Source: Hyphomicrobiales bacterium
Lineage (GTDB): Bacteria > Pseudomonadota > Alphaproteobacteria > Rhizobiales > Beijerinckiaceae
Direction: 5' to 3'
Assembly: GCA_027483505.1 (NCBI GenBank)
Contig: JAIXUP010000057.1
Location: forward strand, 1-47,790
DNA length: 47,790 bases
The translations under genes and the position numbers were made by a program. Shown here piece by piece: positions 24,843 through 34,639 of this stretch; the stretch's first letter is position 1; every line of letters begins with the position of its first letter. Below the pieces are notes generated by a model that was given only the letters and a program-made list of their open reading frames with translations, did no database searches and was not told the origin of the DNA.

Positions 24843-25598
24843 TCACTTCTTCAGGAAGGCGTCGAAGATGGTCTGAAGGTTGGCCTGATGCTGGTCTTGC
24901 ATCTGGCGGCCGGTGCCGAACATGTTTGTCAGCGCCTCAAGGCCGGCCTGCATCGGATCGGCCTGTCGCGGCTGCTGCTGCGCGCCGCCCATCATGCTGC
25001 CGAGCAGCCCACCCAGCAGGCCGCCCATGCCGCCCTGCTGCGCACCCTGCTGGCCTCCGCCCATCAGGCCGCCGAGCAACCCGCCCAGCGGGTTGTTGCC
25101 CTGCTGGGCGCCCACGCCGCCGCCCGGCATCATCCCTTGCGCAAGCTGGCCAAGCAGGCCGCCAAGGCCCTGATTGCTGGCGCCCTTGAACAGGCCGCCC
25201 ATGATCATCGAGGCCACCACCGGCAACATCGCCTTCAGCACGCTGTCTGAGACGCCGCTGATCAGCGAGGCCTGCTGGGCCACGGCACGGCTGACGTCCT
25301 TCGAGCCGAAGATCTGGCCGAGGACCTGGTTGCCTTCCTGCTGCAGATGATCCGGAATCCCGTCATTGTTCGCGTCCTCGAACGCCTGCTGGCTCGCCTG
25401 GCCGTTCATCATCATGCCGGCGAGTTGCGAGAACATGTCGGGAGACTGGGTCTGGTTTTTCAGGCCCATCGAGAAAGCCGGCAGCAGCGCCTCAAGCGCA
25501 CTCTGCGTCTGCTGCTGCGACAGGCCGAACTGGTTGGACAGGTTGTTGATCGCATTGCCGCCCTGGGCGGCCTGCATGATCTCAAAAAGGTTCATCAT
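24843..25598 (-). CDS. DUF937 protein with EF-hand-like insert and Gly/Gln/Met-rich repeats
   Basis: Protein of 251 aa. The DUF937 fold covers about 1-140 (LFEIMQAAQGGNAINNLSNQFGLS; SDSVLKAMLPVVASMIMGGLF). Inside it, residues 75-83 read DANNDGIPD, a DxNxDGxxD calcium-binding loop. Residues 145-210 are low complexity, with two related units (LGGLLGGLMGGGQQGAQQ and MGGLLGGLLGSMMGGAQQQ). No signal peptide. Two adjacent ATGs (25598, 25595) are equally possible. Related proteins are of unknown function. Convergent with the DUF1127 gene and separated from it by its terminator. Confidence 0.8.
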   Translation of the reverse strand: MMNLFEIMQAAQGGNAINNLSNQFGLSQQQTQSALEALLPAFSMGLKNQTQSPDMFSQLAGMMMNGQASQQAFEDANNDGIPDHLQQEGNQVLGQIFGSKDVSRAVAQQASLISGVSDSVLKAMLPVVASMIMGGLFKGASNQGLGGLLGQLAQGMMPGGGVGAQQGNNPLGGLLGGLMGGGQQGAQQGGMGGLLGGLLGSMMGGAQQQPRQADPMQAGLEALTNMFGTGRQMQDQHQANLQTIFDAFLKK

Positions 25599-25694
25599 CG
25601 ACGCTTCCCCTCGCGATGAGCGTCCCCCGCTCGACGGACAGTCATAGGCGAAGTCGGATGTACGCTCAATGACGCGATTGCGGCCTTTGCTTGG

Positions 25695-27104
25695 TCACTT
25701 CGCCGGCGCCGCTTCCAGCGCATCAAGCGTGCGGAAAGCGACAATCAGCGCCGCGACGCCGAACAGCGCTCCGCCGGCGGCCACGCCGTAAAGCGCGCCA
25801 TGCGCCCCGCCGAAATGCGCCCCCAGCCAGACCAGAGGCAAGGTGCCGATGGTGGCGCGGCCCCAGTTGAAGGCCGTGGAATAGAGCGGGTAGCCAAGAT
25901 TGTTGAAGGCCGCATTGGCGACGAAGAGCCCGCCAAGGGTGAGCCACATCGGTCCGGAGACGACCGTGAACAGCTTGAGCAGCTCGGCCGTCAGGCCGGT
26001 CACGTGGAAAAGCTCGACGAGTTGGTTCTGGCCCAGCATCAGCAGCAGCCACATCGGCAGTACGTAGGCCGCGCAGAAGATGGTCGCGTCCTTCAGGGTC
26101 TGCCGCATGCGGTCAAAGCGCCGCGCGCCCCAGTTCTGGCCGAGGATCGGGCCAACGGCTCCCGACAGCGCGAACAGCACGCCGAAGGCCAGCGGCACGA
26201 TGCGGTCGATGATCGCGAAGGCGGCGACAGCCTTGTCGCCGAACTGCGACATGGTCGAGGCCACGAAGATGTTCGCGACCGGGGTCGCCAGATTGGTCAG
26301 CACCGCCGGAACAGCTATCACCGTCGCCAGCCGCATGTCGCCGGCAAGATGGCCGATGCGCGGTCTCGCCACGATGTCATGCACCATGACCGCGCCCCAG
26401 TAGCCGACGATCACGAAACTGATGCGGGACACGACCGTGGCCCAGGCGGCGCCGTCAGTGCCGAGCCCGGCCCAGAAGATCAGCAGCGGATCAAGGCCGG
26501 CTGTGACGATGCCGCCCGAAAGGGTCACGTACATCGCCTTTTTCGCGTCCCCCACAGCCCGCAGCGCGCCGGAAAAGCCCATCCCCAGCGCCATCAGGAT
26601 GTTGGATGGCATCGCGATCATCAGAAAGCGGAAGGCCGTGTCGTAGGCCTCGCCGCTTGCGCCGAGCCAGGTCAGGATCGTCGGCGTGGCGGCCAGCATC
26701 AGGCCCGCCACCACGATCGAGGTCAGTACCATCAGCGCAATCGTCGACCCTGCGATTTCACGCGCCCTTTGCCGGCTTCCCGCGCCGATCTCTTTCGAAG
26801 CCAGCGCGCTGACCGCGATCAGAAAGCCGATGTTGACCGAGGTCGAGAGAAACAGGACCAGCGTGGCGAAGCCGACGCCTGCGGTGGCCGCAGGCCGGCC
26901 CAGCCACGAGACGTAGAGCAGCGACAAGAAGTCAACCAGAAAGATCGCCATCAGCCCGATCGAACCGGTGGCCGTCATGGTGACGACGTGGCGCATGGTC
27001 GAACCCGTGACGAAGACCGCCTGCTGGCGCTTCGGTTCGGCCGCTGCCGGCACCGGGACGGCCGCCAGCTGGCCCGGCGGATCGTCCGAGGGGCGAAAAT
27101 TCAC
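25695..27104 (-). CDS. MATE family multidrug/metabolite exporter
   Basis: Protein of 469 aa with about 12 transmembrane helices in two related halves, as in the MATE family (cation-coupled efflux of drugs or metabolites across the inner membrane). Family features include the N-terminal segment GSIGLMAIFLVDFLSLLYVSWLG, the motif GFSGALRAVGDAKKAMYVTLSGGIVTAGLDPLLIF, and VGPILGQNWGARRFDRM in the second half. The GTG start at 27104 overlaps the antiporter stop (GTGA), with AGGAG 7 nt upstream, so translation is coupled to the Kef-like gene. Substrate unknown. Confidence 0.93.
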   Translation of the reverse strand: MNFRPSDDPPGQLAAVPVPAAAEPKRQQAVFVTGSTMRHVVTMTATGSIGLMAIFLVDFLSLLYVSWLGRPAATAGVGFATLVLFLSTSVNIGFLIAVSALASKEIGAGSRQRAREIAGSTIALMVLTSIVVAGLMLAATPTILTWLGASGEAYDTAFRFLMIAMPSNILMALGMGFSGALRAVGDAKKAMYVTLSGGIVTAGLDPLLIFWAGLGTDGAAWATVVSRISFVIVGYWGAVMVHDIVARPRIGHLAGDMRLATVIAVPAVLTNLATPVANIFVASTMSQFGDKAVAAFAIIDRIVPLAFGVLFALSGAVGPILGQNWGARRFDRMRQTLKDATIFCAAYVLPMWLLLMLGQNQLVELFHVTGLTAELLKLFTVVSGPMWLTLGGLFVANAAFNNLGYPLYSTAFNWGRATIGTLPLVWLGAHFGGAHGALYGVAAGGALFGVAALIVAFRTLDALEAAPAK

Positions 27105-28954
27105 GATGCTGCTCCTGACGACTGCGGTTCGGTCTGGCCGACTGCGGCGCGTGTTTCTTCGTTGAGTGCCGTGCCGGCCTTCTGCGGTTTGATCAGCGGT
27201 TCCGGCAGCAGGGTAATGCCTGTTCCGCGCAAAAGGTCCGCCCGCGCCAGTATCCCGTCGGTGGCCTGCGCTTCGAGCCGCTGCAGGTCGCGCTTGCGCA
27301 CATCGGCGACGATGGTCGCCGCCTCATCGGGCGACAGGCCGAGCACCTCGAGCGTGATCCGCCCGAAATACAGCGCGCTTTCGAAGGTCTCGCGCACGAA
27401 GCGGTCGACGCCCACGCCCATCAGCTCGATCGCGTGGACACGGTCATAGACGCGCACATGCACCCGCGCCTGCGGGAACTCCTGTTTGACGATCTCGGTG
27501 ATGCGCTTGGCCGCCTCCTTGTCATCGACGCAGACCGCAATCAGCTTGGCCTTGCCGGCGCCCGCAGCGCGCAGCACATCAAGCCGCGTGCCGTCGCCAT
27601 AATAGATCTTGAAGCCGAAGCGCGCCGCCGACTTGATGCGCTCGACCTCCTTGTCGATCACGGTCACGTCGATCTTCTGCGTCAGCATGGTCTGGGTCAC
27701 GACTTGTCCAAAGCGCCCGAAGCCGATGATCACGACGGAACCGCCGGCGCCGTTGAAGTCTTCGTCCATCGTTTCCGCCGCGGCCGGGTTCTTGGCCAGT
27801 TGCGCGTCGATCAGCTTGGCGATGATCGGCCCGATCAGCATGGTGATTGCGGCCAGCGCGGTGGCGATGGCGGCCTGTTCCTGTGTCAGCAACGACAGCG
27901 ATCCGGCCAGCGGCAGCAGCACGAAGGCGAATTCGCCGGCCGGCGAGAGCAGCGCGCCGGCGCGGATGGCTTCCGCCGTCGACGAGCAGGATGCCCTGAG
28001 GATGCCGGCGGCAACAGCGATCTTGAGCAGCACCAGCGCGGGCGCGGCCAGCGCCAGCAGCAGCCAGTTGTCCATCACCAGCCTGAGGTCGATCGACATG
28101 CCGACGGCCATGAAGAACAGCCCGAGCAGCACGCCGCGGAAGGGCTCGATGTCGGCTTCAAGCTCATGCCGGAAATTGGATTCGGCCAGCAGCACCCCGG
28201 CGAGGAAGGCGCCCAGCGCCATCGACAGGCCGACATGCTCCATCAGAACGGCGCTGCCCAGCACGACCAGCAGGGCTGCAGCGGTCATCACCTCGCGCGC
28301 GCCCGATTTCGCCAGCAGGCGGAAGGCCGGGTTCAGCACGTATTTGCCGGCCACGACGACCGCCGCGATGGCGGTGACCGCAAGCCCGACTCCAAGCGCC
28401 GCCTTGCTCAGGTCGCCACCGGCTCCGGTCGTCGCGGCCAGCGGCAGCAGCGCGAGGATCGGTGCAATCGCCATGTCCTGAAACAGCAGGATCGAGAAAG
28501 TCCGGCGGCCGTAATGTTCGTCCTGGTCGCCGCGCTCCTCGAGCAATTGCAGGGCGATGGCCGTGGCCGACAGGCCCATGGCGATGCCGACGGCGACGGC
28601 GCCCTGCCAGCTCAGCCCCATGGCGAGAGCGACCAGGCCGACCAGCAGCGCCGTCAATCCCAACTGCGCCGAGCCCGCGCCGAAGATGTCCTTGCGCATG
28701 GCGATCAGCCGCGACGGTTGCAGCTCAAGTCCGACGATGAACAGCAGCAGCACCACCCCGATCTCGGCGATGCCGCGGATCGAATCGGCATCCGTGATCA
28801 CCTTGAGTACGGAGGGGCCGATCACCACGCCGGCCGCCAGATAGCCCAGCACAGCCGACAGGCCGAACCGCCTGAACAGCGGCACGGCCACCACGGCGCC
28901 GGCGCAGAAGGTCAGGATCGGCGGCAGAAAACTGGCATGGGAGGCGTCGGCCAT
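27101..28954 (-). CDS. Kef-type (CPA2) monovalent cation:proton antiporter
   Basis: Protein of 617 aa. About 12-13 transmembrane helices occupy residues 8-385, including GYLAAGVVIGPSVLKVI, GVVLLLFIVGLELQPSRL and the discontinuous helix region LGAFLAGVLLAESNFRHELEADIEPFRGVLLGLFFMAVGM. A TrkA-N/RCK domain follows (VVIIGFGRFGQVVTQTM, about 415-530) that binds NAD or related ligand. Resembles KefB/KefC potassium efflux systems. The start at 28954 gives the conserved N-terminus; upstream codons read into non-conserved sequence overlapping the HAD gene. Coupled by a GTGA overlap to the MATE gene, an unusual pairing. Confidence 0.93.
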   Translation of the reverse strand: MADASHASFLPPILTFCAGAVVAVPLFRRFGLSAVLGYLAAGVVIGPSVLKVITDADSIRGIAEIGVVLLLFIVGLELQPSRLIAMRKDIFGAGSAQLGLTALLVGLVALAMGLSWQGAVAVGIAMGLSATAIALQLLEERGDQDEHYGRRTFSILLFQDMAIAPILALLPLAATTGAGGDLSKAALGVGLAVTAIAAVVVAGKYVLNPAFRLLAKSGAREVMTAAALLVVLGSAVLMEHVGLSMALGAFLAGVLLAESNFRHELEADIEPFRGVLLGLFFMAVGMSIDLRLVMDNWLLLALAAPALVLLKIAVAAGILRASCSSTAEAIRAGALLSPAGEFAFVLLPLAGSLSLLTQEQAAIATALAAITMLIGPIIAKLIDAQLAKNPAAAETMDEDFNGAGGSVVIIGFGRFGQVVTQTMLTQKIDVTVIDKEVERIKSAARFGFKIYYGDGTRLDVLRAAGAGKAKLIAVCVDDKEAAKRITEIVKQEFPQARVHVRVYDRVHAIELMGVGVDRFVRETFESALYFGRITLEVLGLSPDEAATIVADVRKRDLQRLEAQATDGILARADLLRGTGITLLPEPLIKPQKAGTALNEETRAAVGQTEPQSSGAAS

Positions 28955-29048
28955 GGGCGGAAAGCTCGCTGGAAGAGGGCAACGCGGCTGTCGAAATCGG
29001 CAGCGCACTGTCCGGAGATAGAACCGTTGGCGGCGTTCCGCGAGTCTT

Positions 29049-29669
29049 TCATGCCGGAATCGGCAATCCCAATTCCGCGAGCCGGGCCCGCAGCCCATCC
29101 GGCCCGTTGTGGACATGGCCGTGCAGACCCGCCGAGATGGCCCCTTCGACGTTCTCGCTGCGGTCGTCGGTAAACAGCGTCTCGCCAGGCTGAAAGCCCA
29201 GGCGGTCGAGCGCCGCCAGATAGGCAGCAGGATTCGGTTTCTGAAGGCCGAGTTCCGCCGAACTGAGAATGCGCGGCCCGAACAGGGGGCGTAGCTCCGG
29301 GAAAACTGTGTCGATCTCCTCGATGATAAGGTGATTGTTGTTGGTCAGGATGGCGATCTCGGCCTGCCGGGAGATCGACCGGACAAGTTCCAGCATCGCA
29401 GGCCATGGCGTCAGGCAGGCGGCGCGGTTGGCCAGCCAGTCCGCACGGGAGAAGGGGACCCCGAGCCGCTGCGCGAAGCCCGCGACATAGGCCTGCGATG
29501 TGATCTGGCCGGTGTCGGCCAGATCCTCGAAGCCTGAATGCCATATCCCTGCAACGATCTCGCTTTCGGCTCTGCCGCTATGGCGGGCGAGGGCGCTGAT
29601 GCGCCCCGGCCAGTCATAGGCGCACAGCACGTCATCCATGTCGAACAGAACAAGGCGGAGGGCGGACAT
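29049..29669 (-). CDS. HAD-superfamily hydrolase
   Basis: Protein of 206 aa. HAD motif I is LFDMDDVL (nucleophile and acid-base Asp two apart), motif II is ILTNNNH, the motif III lysine is in GLQKPNPAAY, and motif IV is LFTDDRSENV. The cap is the small helical type, as in haloacid dehalogenase and YihX-like phosphatases. Probably a cytoplasmic phosphatase for a small phosphorylated metabolite; YihX (alpha-glucose-1-phosphate phosphatase) is the nearest pattern, but the substrate cannot be fixed. Start at 29669 is chosen because the HAD core begins there; it is divergent from ispH. Confidence 0.9.
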   Translation of the reverse strand: MSALRLVLFDMDDVLCAYDWPGRISALARHSGRAESEIVAGIWHSGFEDLADTGQITSQAYVAGFAQRLGVPFSRADWLANRAACLTPWPAMLELVRSISRQAEIAILTNNNHLIIEEIDTVFPELRPLFGPRILSSAELGLQKPNPAAYLAALDRLGFQPGETLFTDDRSENVEGAISAGLHGHVHNGPDGLRARLAELGLPIPA

Positions 29670-29749
29670 GCCCCTGTTTCGCTGTGTTGAGGGCCAAACG
29701 CAAGCATCCGCATTCTTGACAACGCGCCCTTCGGCCCGAAAGAAGGGGC

Positions 29750-30712
29750 ATGAGTCCAAAGCCGCCGCTTCGCATCCTGCTCTGTGCCCCGCGCGGCTTC
29801 TGCGCGGGTGTGGTGCGCGCCATCGATGCAGTCGAGCAGGCGCTGAAGCTTCATGGCGCCCCGGTCTATGTCCGGCATGAGATAGTTCACAACAAATACG
29901 TCGTCGATGGCCTCAAGAAGAAGGGTGTGATCTTCGTCAAGGAACTCGACCAGGTCGAGGATACGACGCGGCCCGTGATCTTCTCGGCCCATGGCGTGGC
30001 CAAATCCGTGCCGCAGGATGCAGCCAGCCGTCACCTGCATGCCATCGACGCGACCTGCCCGCTGGTGACAAAGGTGCACCGTGAGGCGGAAATCCACCAC
30101 AAGCGCGGCCGCCACATCATCATGGTTGGGCATGCCGGCCATCCGGAAGTGGTCGGGACAATGGGGCAGCTCCCGCATGGCGCGATCACGCTGGTGGAAA
30201 CGGTCGCCGATGTCGCGGCGCTTCAGCCGCCTGACCCGGCTGCGCTGGCCTTCGTGACGCAGACCACGCTCTCGGTGGACGACACGGCGGAAATTGTCGC
30301 CGCCCTGCAGGCGCGCTTCCCGGCCATGGTCGCGCCGCACAAGGAGGACATCTGCTACGCCACCACCAACCGGCAGGAGGCGGTGAAGGCCGTGGCGCCG
30401 CGCGTCGACGCGCTGCTGGTCGTCGGCTCGCCCAATTCGTCCAACTCCCAGCGCCTGCGCGAAGTCGGTGAACGGGCGGGCGCCCGGCTGGCAAGGCTGG
30501 TCCTGCGGGCCGAAGACATCGACTGGACGGAGTTCGGCGCGATTTCGTCGCTTGCCATCACGGCGGGGGCGTCCGCCCCCGAAGTGCTTGTCGAGGAGAT
30601 CATCGACGCCTTCGCCGCACGCTATGCGATCGAGGTGGAAACCGTCTCGACCGCCGATGAGAGCGTGTTCTTTCCGCTGCCGCGCGAGCTGCGCCCCTCG
30701 ACCGCGGCCTGA
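29750..30712 (+). CDS. ispH: 4-hydroxy-3-methylbut-2-enyl diphosphate reductase
   Basis: Protein of 320 aa, last enzyme of the MEP isoprenoid pathway, reducing HMBPP to isopentenyl and dimethylallyl diphosphate with a [4Fe-4S] cluster. The three cluster cysteines are Cys12 ([10 protein letters not shown]), Cys103 ([14 protein letters not shown]) and Cys202 ([13 protein letters not shown]); the proton-donor region VTQTTLS and substrate-binding [13 protein letters not shown] are also present. First gene of ispH-thrB-rnhA, a conserved order in Hyphomicrobiales; thrB starts 3 nt after its stop. Divergent from the HAD gene across about 80 nt, where the operon promoter must lie. Confidence 0.97.
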   Translation: MSPKPPLRILLCAPRGFCAGVVRAIDAVEQALKLHGAPVYVRHEIVHNKYVVDGLKKKGVIFVKELDQVEDTTRPVIFSAHGVAKSVPQDAASRHLHAIDATCPLVTKVHREAEIHHKRGRHIIMVGHAGHPEVVGTMGQLPHGAITLVETVADVAALQPPDPAALAFVTQTTLSVDDTAEIVAALQARFPAMVAPHKEDICYATTNRQEAVKAVAPRVDALLVVGSPNSSNSQRLREVGERAGARLARLVLRAEDIDWTEFGAISSLAITAGASAPEVLVEEIIDAFAARYAIEVETVSTADESVFFPLPRELRPSTAA

Positions 30713-30715
30713 GCC

Positions 30716-31681
30716 ATGGCCGTTTACACCGACGTCTCGGACGACGATCTGGCGTCCTTCGTCGCGCGCTACGACATCGGCCAGCCGATCGCCTTCAAGG
30801 GGATCGCCGAGGGCGTCTCGAACTCCAATTTCTTCCTCCAGACCACGACCGACCGCTATATCCTGACGGTCTATGAGGCCCGCGCCCCGCGCGAGGACCT
30901 GCCGTTCTTCATCGGGTTGATGGACCATCTCGCCGGCCACGGCTTTGCCTGTCCGCGCCCCGTCCGGATGAAGGATGGCGCGGCGCTGGCCGAGATCGCC
31001 GGCAAGCCTGCCGCCCTGGTCAGCTATCTGGACGGAATCTCGGTCAAGAAGCCGAGCGCCGGCCATTGCGCCGCCGCCGGGCGCGCCCTGGCGCAGTTGC
31101 ACCGCGCCGGCGAAGGCTTCGCGATGGTGCGGACCAATCCGTTGTCCGTCAGCGGCTGGCGGCCTCTGGCCGAGGCCAGCGGCGCACGTGCGGAGCGCAT
31201 CTCGCCGGGCCTGAGCCGCCGGATTGCGGACGAGGTGGCCGTGCATGAGGCAAGCTGGCCGAAGGGCCTGCCGGCCGGCGTGATCCATGCCGATTTCTTC
31301 GCCGACAATGTGTTCTTCATTGGCCCGGCCTGCTCCGGGGTGATCGACTTCTATTTCGCCGCCAACGACGCCTATGCCTACGACCTCGCCATCGCCCTCA
31401 ATGCCTGGTGTTTCGAGCCGGACGCATCGTTCAACCTGACAAAGGGGCAGGCGCTTCTTGGCGGCTATGAGGCCGTGCGGCGGCTGGAGGCCGAGGAAGT
31501 GGCCGCGCTGCCGCAACTCGCGCGTGGCGCTGCGCTGCGCTTCCTGCTCACCCGCACGCTCGACCTGCTCGATGTCCCGGCGGGCGCGCTGGTCAAGCCG
31601 CATGACCCGATCCCCTATGACCGCCGTCTTTCCTTCCATCGCAGGGTCGACAGCGCGGCAGAGTATGGGCTGATCAGATGA
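30716..31681 (+). CDS. thrB: Homoserine kinase, aminoglycoside-phosphotransferase type
   Basis: Protein of 321 aa. This alphaproteobacterial ThrB belongs to the APH/choline-kinase fold, not to the GHMP kinases. The Brenner-type motif [13 protein letters not shown] carries the catalytic Asp and metal Asn, and GVIDFYFA supplies the Mg2+-binding Asp. The N-terminal segment [23 protein letters not shown] is typical. It phosphorylates homoserine for threonine synthesis; thrC lies 10 kb away at 41433. Its stop overlaps the rnhA start by 4 nt, so the genes are translationally coupled. Confidence 0.95.
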   Translation: MAVYTDVSDDDLASFVARYDIGQPIAFKGIAEGVSNSNFFLQTTTDRYILTVYEARAPREDLPFFIGLMDHLAGHGFACPRPVRMKDGAALAEIAGKPAALVSYLDGISVKKPSAGHCAAAGRALAQLHRAGEGFAMVRTNPLSVSGWRPLAEASGARAERISPGLSRRIADEVAVHEASWPKGLPAGVIHADFFADNVFFIGPACSGVIDFYFAANDAYAYDLAIALNAWCFEPDASFNLTKGQALLGGYEAVRRLEAEEVAALPQLARGAALRFLLTRTLDLLDVPAGALVKPHDPIPYDRRLSFHRRVDSAAEYGLIR

Positions 31682-32124
31682 CGGGCGCGAAGGTGGTTGT
31701 GTTCACGGATGGCGCCTGCTCGGGCAATCCAGGTCCGGGCGGCTGGGGCGCGATCCTGACCTACAACGGCGTCCACAAGGAGCTGAAGGGCGGGGAGGCG
31801 ATGACCACCAACAACCGCATGGAGCTGATGGCCGCCATCAGCGCGCTGGAAGCGATGAAGCGGCCCTGCGCGGTCGAATTGCACACCGACAGCCAGTATG
31901 TGAAGCAGGGCATCACGAGCTGGATTCACAACTGGAAGCGCAATGGCTGGCGGACGGCCGACAAGAAGCCGGTGAAGAACGAGGATCTCTGGCGCAGGCT
32001 TGATGAGGCGCTGGCGCAGCACACGGTCGAGTGGCGCTGGGTCAAGGGCCATGCCGGCCATGAAATGAACGAAAGGGCCGACCAGTTGGCCCGCGAGGGC
32101 CGCGACAGCCTAAGAAGCGCGTGA
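31678..32124 (+). CDS. rnhA: Ribonuclease HI
   Basis: Protein of 148 aa that cuts the RNA strand of RNA-DNA hybrids. Catalytic carboxylates Asp11 ([16 protein letters not shown]), Glu49 (NNRMEL), Asp71 (HTDSQYV) and Asp135 (NERADQLA), and His125 (WVKGHAG) are all intact, as is the basic protrusion around [20 protein letters not shown]. Third gene of the ispH operon. Its last 15 nt overlap the 3' end of the convergent diguanylate cyclase gene, an overlap that leaves no room for a terminator between them. Confidence 0.97.
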   Translation: MTGAKVVVFTDGACSGNPGPGGWGAILTYNGVHKELKGGEAMTTNNRMELMAAISALEAMKRPCAVELHTDSQYVKQGITSWIHNWKRNGWRTADKKPVKNEDLWRRLDEALAQHTVEWRWVKGHAGHEMNERADQLAREGRDSLRSA

Positions 32125-33534
32125 GCGCAGCGACAGAACGGGCTGCGTCGTCGTACCCGGTTCATGTCCGCTGACCACGCGGTTGCGGCCATCCTTCTTC
32201 GCGCGGTAGAGCGCCTTGTCCGCAACCTGAAGCGCGACGTCAAAAGAGCTCGATGGCAGCCATTCGGCGACGCCGAGCGAGCAGGTGAGCATCACCGGAC
32301 CGAGTGCACTCGCCAACGGGTTGACGGAGATGCGGACCCGCGCCTGTTCGGCCAGTTCGGTGGCCGGCGCCAGCAGCTGTGGCACCACGCAGATGAACTC
32401 GTCGCCGCCGAGCCGTGCCACGAAGCCGTCATGCTGGTTGGCGATGTCCATCAGGACCGCTGCGATCTCACGGATGGCATTGTCGCCGACGCCGTGGCCA
32501 TAGCGGTCATTGATCGACTTGAAACTGTCGATGTCCGCTGCGATGACAGAGCAGGCATCGCGTTTGCGGCTCCACTCATCGGCCGCTGCAAACAGTCCGC
32601 GCCGGTTGAGCGCGCCGGTCAGCGCATCGGAATGGGCAAGGCCACGCAGCACGTCGCCCTCGCTCTGCTGACGGCTGATCTCGCTGCGGAGCTGTTCGTG
32701 CTCGCGCTCCAGCACGACGTTGGCCAGCGTCAGTGCGGTGACGTCGGAAACATGGATGATGGCGCCGTCGAACAGCGGCGTGATCTGGAAGCGCAGGTAG
32801 CGCGGCGTGCCGTGGTGCTGGTGGCAGACCTCGACAAGCTCCCTTGACCGGGCGGTGATGACATTGATCAGCGCTTCCCAGACCGCGCTGTCTCGCAGCA
32901 GCGGCAAGGCCGCATGCAATTGCTGGCCTTCGACATTCTCGATCTGGAACATCTCGCAGGCAGCCGGATTGACGGACAGGACGACCGCGCCAGACAAATC
33001 GCCATTCGCTTCGCGGGTCGCGCGGCATGCGATCAGGCCATCCGGGAGGCCATTGAGGATGGCTTGCAGGAAGTCCTGCTCGAATTCGCGCGGACGGTTG
33101 TAGACGATGAAGGCGACTGCGCCGTCAGCCATCCGTACCGGCAGCACCAGGCGCTCCCAGGTGTGGACGAGGTTGGCCTTGATGGCGCGGTGGATCGTGA
33201 ACAGCGGCTGCCCGGTCTCGATGCACTGGGCATAGACGCTTTCGAAAAAGGTGCGGACCGGCCCTTCGAAATCGGCCGTGGTCTTGCCAGTCATGTCGAA
33301 CTGAGCGACGGCGGTGATGCCGTTGCCATAATAGCCGTAGCGGAACACGCCCCCGTCTTCAGGCTCAAGCCGCATCAGGAAAGCCGCGAACTGCGGCAGC
33401 TTCGGAATGTCGAAATCCACCTGCCGGGGCATGCACCCGTCGCGGCAGGCCGCAAGATAGAAACGATAGAGCAGCCCGATGTCAGGAGCTTGCGCTCGCT
33501 CGACAATTCCGGTCGCATGAACCTCAAAATACAT
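32110..33534 (-). CDS. PAS-GGDEF diguanylate cyclase
   Basis: Protein of 474 aa, soluble. N-terminal PAS_5-like domain about 15-150 ([37 protein letters not shown]), a second PAS domain about 160-275 ([19 protein letters not shown] ... [12 protein letters not shown]), a coiled-coil linker, and GGDEF about 300-460. The active-site motif RLGGDEF and the upstream [21 protein letters not shown] are intact, so c-di-GMP synthesis is expected; no clear RxxD inhibitory site was noted. ATG at 33534 is preferred; a TTG at 33546 is possible. The gene sits between rnhA and the GNAT/peroxiredoxin pair. A dyad lies just upstream. Confidence 0.92.
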   Translation of the reverse strand: MYFEVHATGIVERAQAPDIGLLYRFYLAACRDGCMPRQVDFDIPKLPQFAAFLMRLEPEDGGVFRYGYYGNGITAVAQFDMTGKTTADFEGPVRTFFESVYAQCIETGQPLFTIHRAIKANLVHTWERLVLPVRMADGAVAFIVYNRPREFEQDFLQAILNGLPDGLIACRATREANGDLSGAVVLSVNPAACEMFQIENVEGQQLHAALPLLRDSAVWEALINVITARSRELVEVCHQHHGTPRYLRFQITPLFDGAIIHVSDVTALTLANVVLEREHEQLRSEISRQQSEGDVLRGLAHSDALTGALNRRGLFAAADEWSRKRDACSVIAADIDSFKSINDRYGHGVGDNAIREIAAVLMDIANQHDGFVARLGGDEFICVVPQLLAPATELAEQARVRISVNPLASALGPVMLTCSLGVAEWLPSSSFDVALQVADKALYRAKKDGRNRVVSGHEPGTTTQPVLSLRSRAS

Positions 33535-33552
33535 TCTGTGAGGCAATCGATC

Positions 33553-33590
33553 TGACCCCCATTATTGAGGGGTCACAATTGGCTCAATTG
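33553..33590. promoter_or_regulatory. Dyad and CAATTG repeats upstream of the GGDEF gene
   Basis: TGACCCC (33553-33559) and GGGGTCA (33569-33575) form a perfect 7-bp inverted repeat around CATTATTGA, followed by CAATTG at 33576-33581 and 33585-33590. The patch is AT-rich against GC-rich surroundings and begins 19 nt before the cyclase ATG, so it is probably promoter and operator. No regulator can be named. Confidence 0.4.
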
Positions 33591-33674
33591 ATGGACAATG
33601 TCTTAACGGAAGCCTTGGAGTCAGCGGAAACTGCACAATTGTCTGGCAAGCAATCGGTCCGCTGGCGCGCTCCG

Positions 33675-34118
33675 TTACAAGATCTTCCGGTACTGGATGA
33701 AGCCGCTCCGGTCGGCCACCTTGTCATAAAGCGCCATCGCGTCGCTGTTGGTTTCATGGGTGAGCCAGTAGACGCGGGAGCAGGCTGAGGCTCGCGCCTT
33801 CGCGTAGACTGCGTCGATCAGCAGCCGGCCGGTCCCGCCGCCGCGCCGCGCCGGGTCCACGAACAGGTCCTGAAGATAGCAGTAGTCGCCTTCAGTCCAG
33901 CAGCTTGGATGCATGATCCAGTTGACCATGCCGATGGCAGCCGCACCGTCGAAGGCCAGAAAGCCGCCCATGCCGGCCCTGCCTCCTGTCAGGCGGCTGA
34001 AGGTTAGCTGCGTGACGTGAGCGGGAACAATGGCCTTGTAGAAGGTGAGATAACCTTGCCAGAGCGGCTCCCAATGGCCGAAGTCCGCAGCCTTCAGGTC
34101 TCTGACAGTCACCGGCAT
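33675..34118 (-). CDS. GNAT-family N-acetyltransferase
   Basis: Protein of 147 aa. The acetyl-CoA binding motif A is LQDLFVDPARRGGGTGRLLIDAVYAKA (about 78-104), followed by WLTHETNSDAMALYDKVADRSGFIQY, typical of this small GNAT class. It transfers an acetyl group from acetyl-CoA to an unknown amine. The ATG at 34118 has AGGAG 9 nt upstream; a GTG at 34136 would add six residues. It begins 26 nt after the peroxiredoxin stop and probably shares its transcript. Confidence 0.9.
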   Translation of the reverse strand: MPVTVRDLKAADFGHWEPLWQGYLTFYKAIVPAHVTQLTFSRLTGGRAGMGGFLAFDGAAAIGMVNWIMHPSCWTEGDYCYLQDLFVDPARRGGGTGRLLIDAVYAKARASACSRVYWLTHETNSDAMALYDKVADRSGFIQYRKIL

Positions 34119-34144
34119 GGGGGCGGTCTCCTGCACTGCCTGGG

Positions 34145-34639
34145 TCAGACGCCGCTCAAGCTCGCGAGCAGCGCATCAGCGCCTGACAGTTCCGCCTTGC
34201 CCGGGCCGTCCTCGACTGCGAGCGAGTCGACCACGCCATCCCGCACCACCATGGAGAAGCGCTGGAACCGCGTCCCGAGGCCAAAGCCGGACCCGTCCAG
34301 CGTCAGTCCGATCGCCTTGGCGAAGTCGGCGTTGCCGTCCGACAGAAACTCGATGACTCCGGCTGCGCCGGAATCCTTCGCCCATGCGTTCATCACGAAG
34401 ACGTCGTTGACCGCGACGACGGCGATTGCGTCGATTCCCTTGCCCTTGATCTCGTCGGCCTTGGCCAGAAAGCCGGGCAAATGATTGCGGTGGCAGGTGG
34501 GAGTGAACGCGCCAGGGACAGCGAACAGCGCGACGTTGCGGCCACCGAACACCTCATCGGTGGTTTTCGCGGCAGGCCCGTCGGCGGTCATGATGCGGAA
34601 GGTGCTCTGGGGCAGCTTATCGCCAACCTTGATTGTCAT
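34145..34639 (-). CDS. Peroxiredoxin, Prx5/AhpE-type
   Basis: Protein of 164 aa. The peroxidatic cysteine is Cys49 in ALFAVPGAFTPTCHRNHLPGF, the Prx5 subfamily motif, and the Arg of the active site follows later (LGTRFQRFSMVV). It reduces hydrogen peroxide and organic hydroperoxides with glutathione or thioredoxin. No other cysteine is visible, so it is a 1-Cys type. GGAG lies 9 nt before the ATG at 34639. In related genomes this gene commonly follows rnhA; here it is on the opposite strand with the GGDEF and GNAT genes between. Confidence 0.94.
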   Translation of the reverse strand: MTIKVGDKLPQSTFRIMTADGPAAKTTDEVFGGRNVALFAVPGAFTPTCHRNHLPGFLAKADEIKGKGIDAIAVVAVNDVFVMNAWAKDSGAAGVIEFLSDGNADFAKAIGLTLDGSGFGLGTRFQRFSMVVRDGVVDSLAVEDGPGKAELSGADALLASLSGV

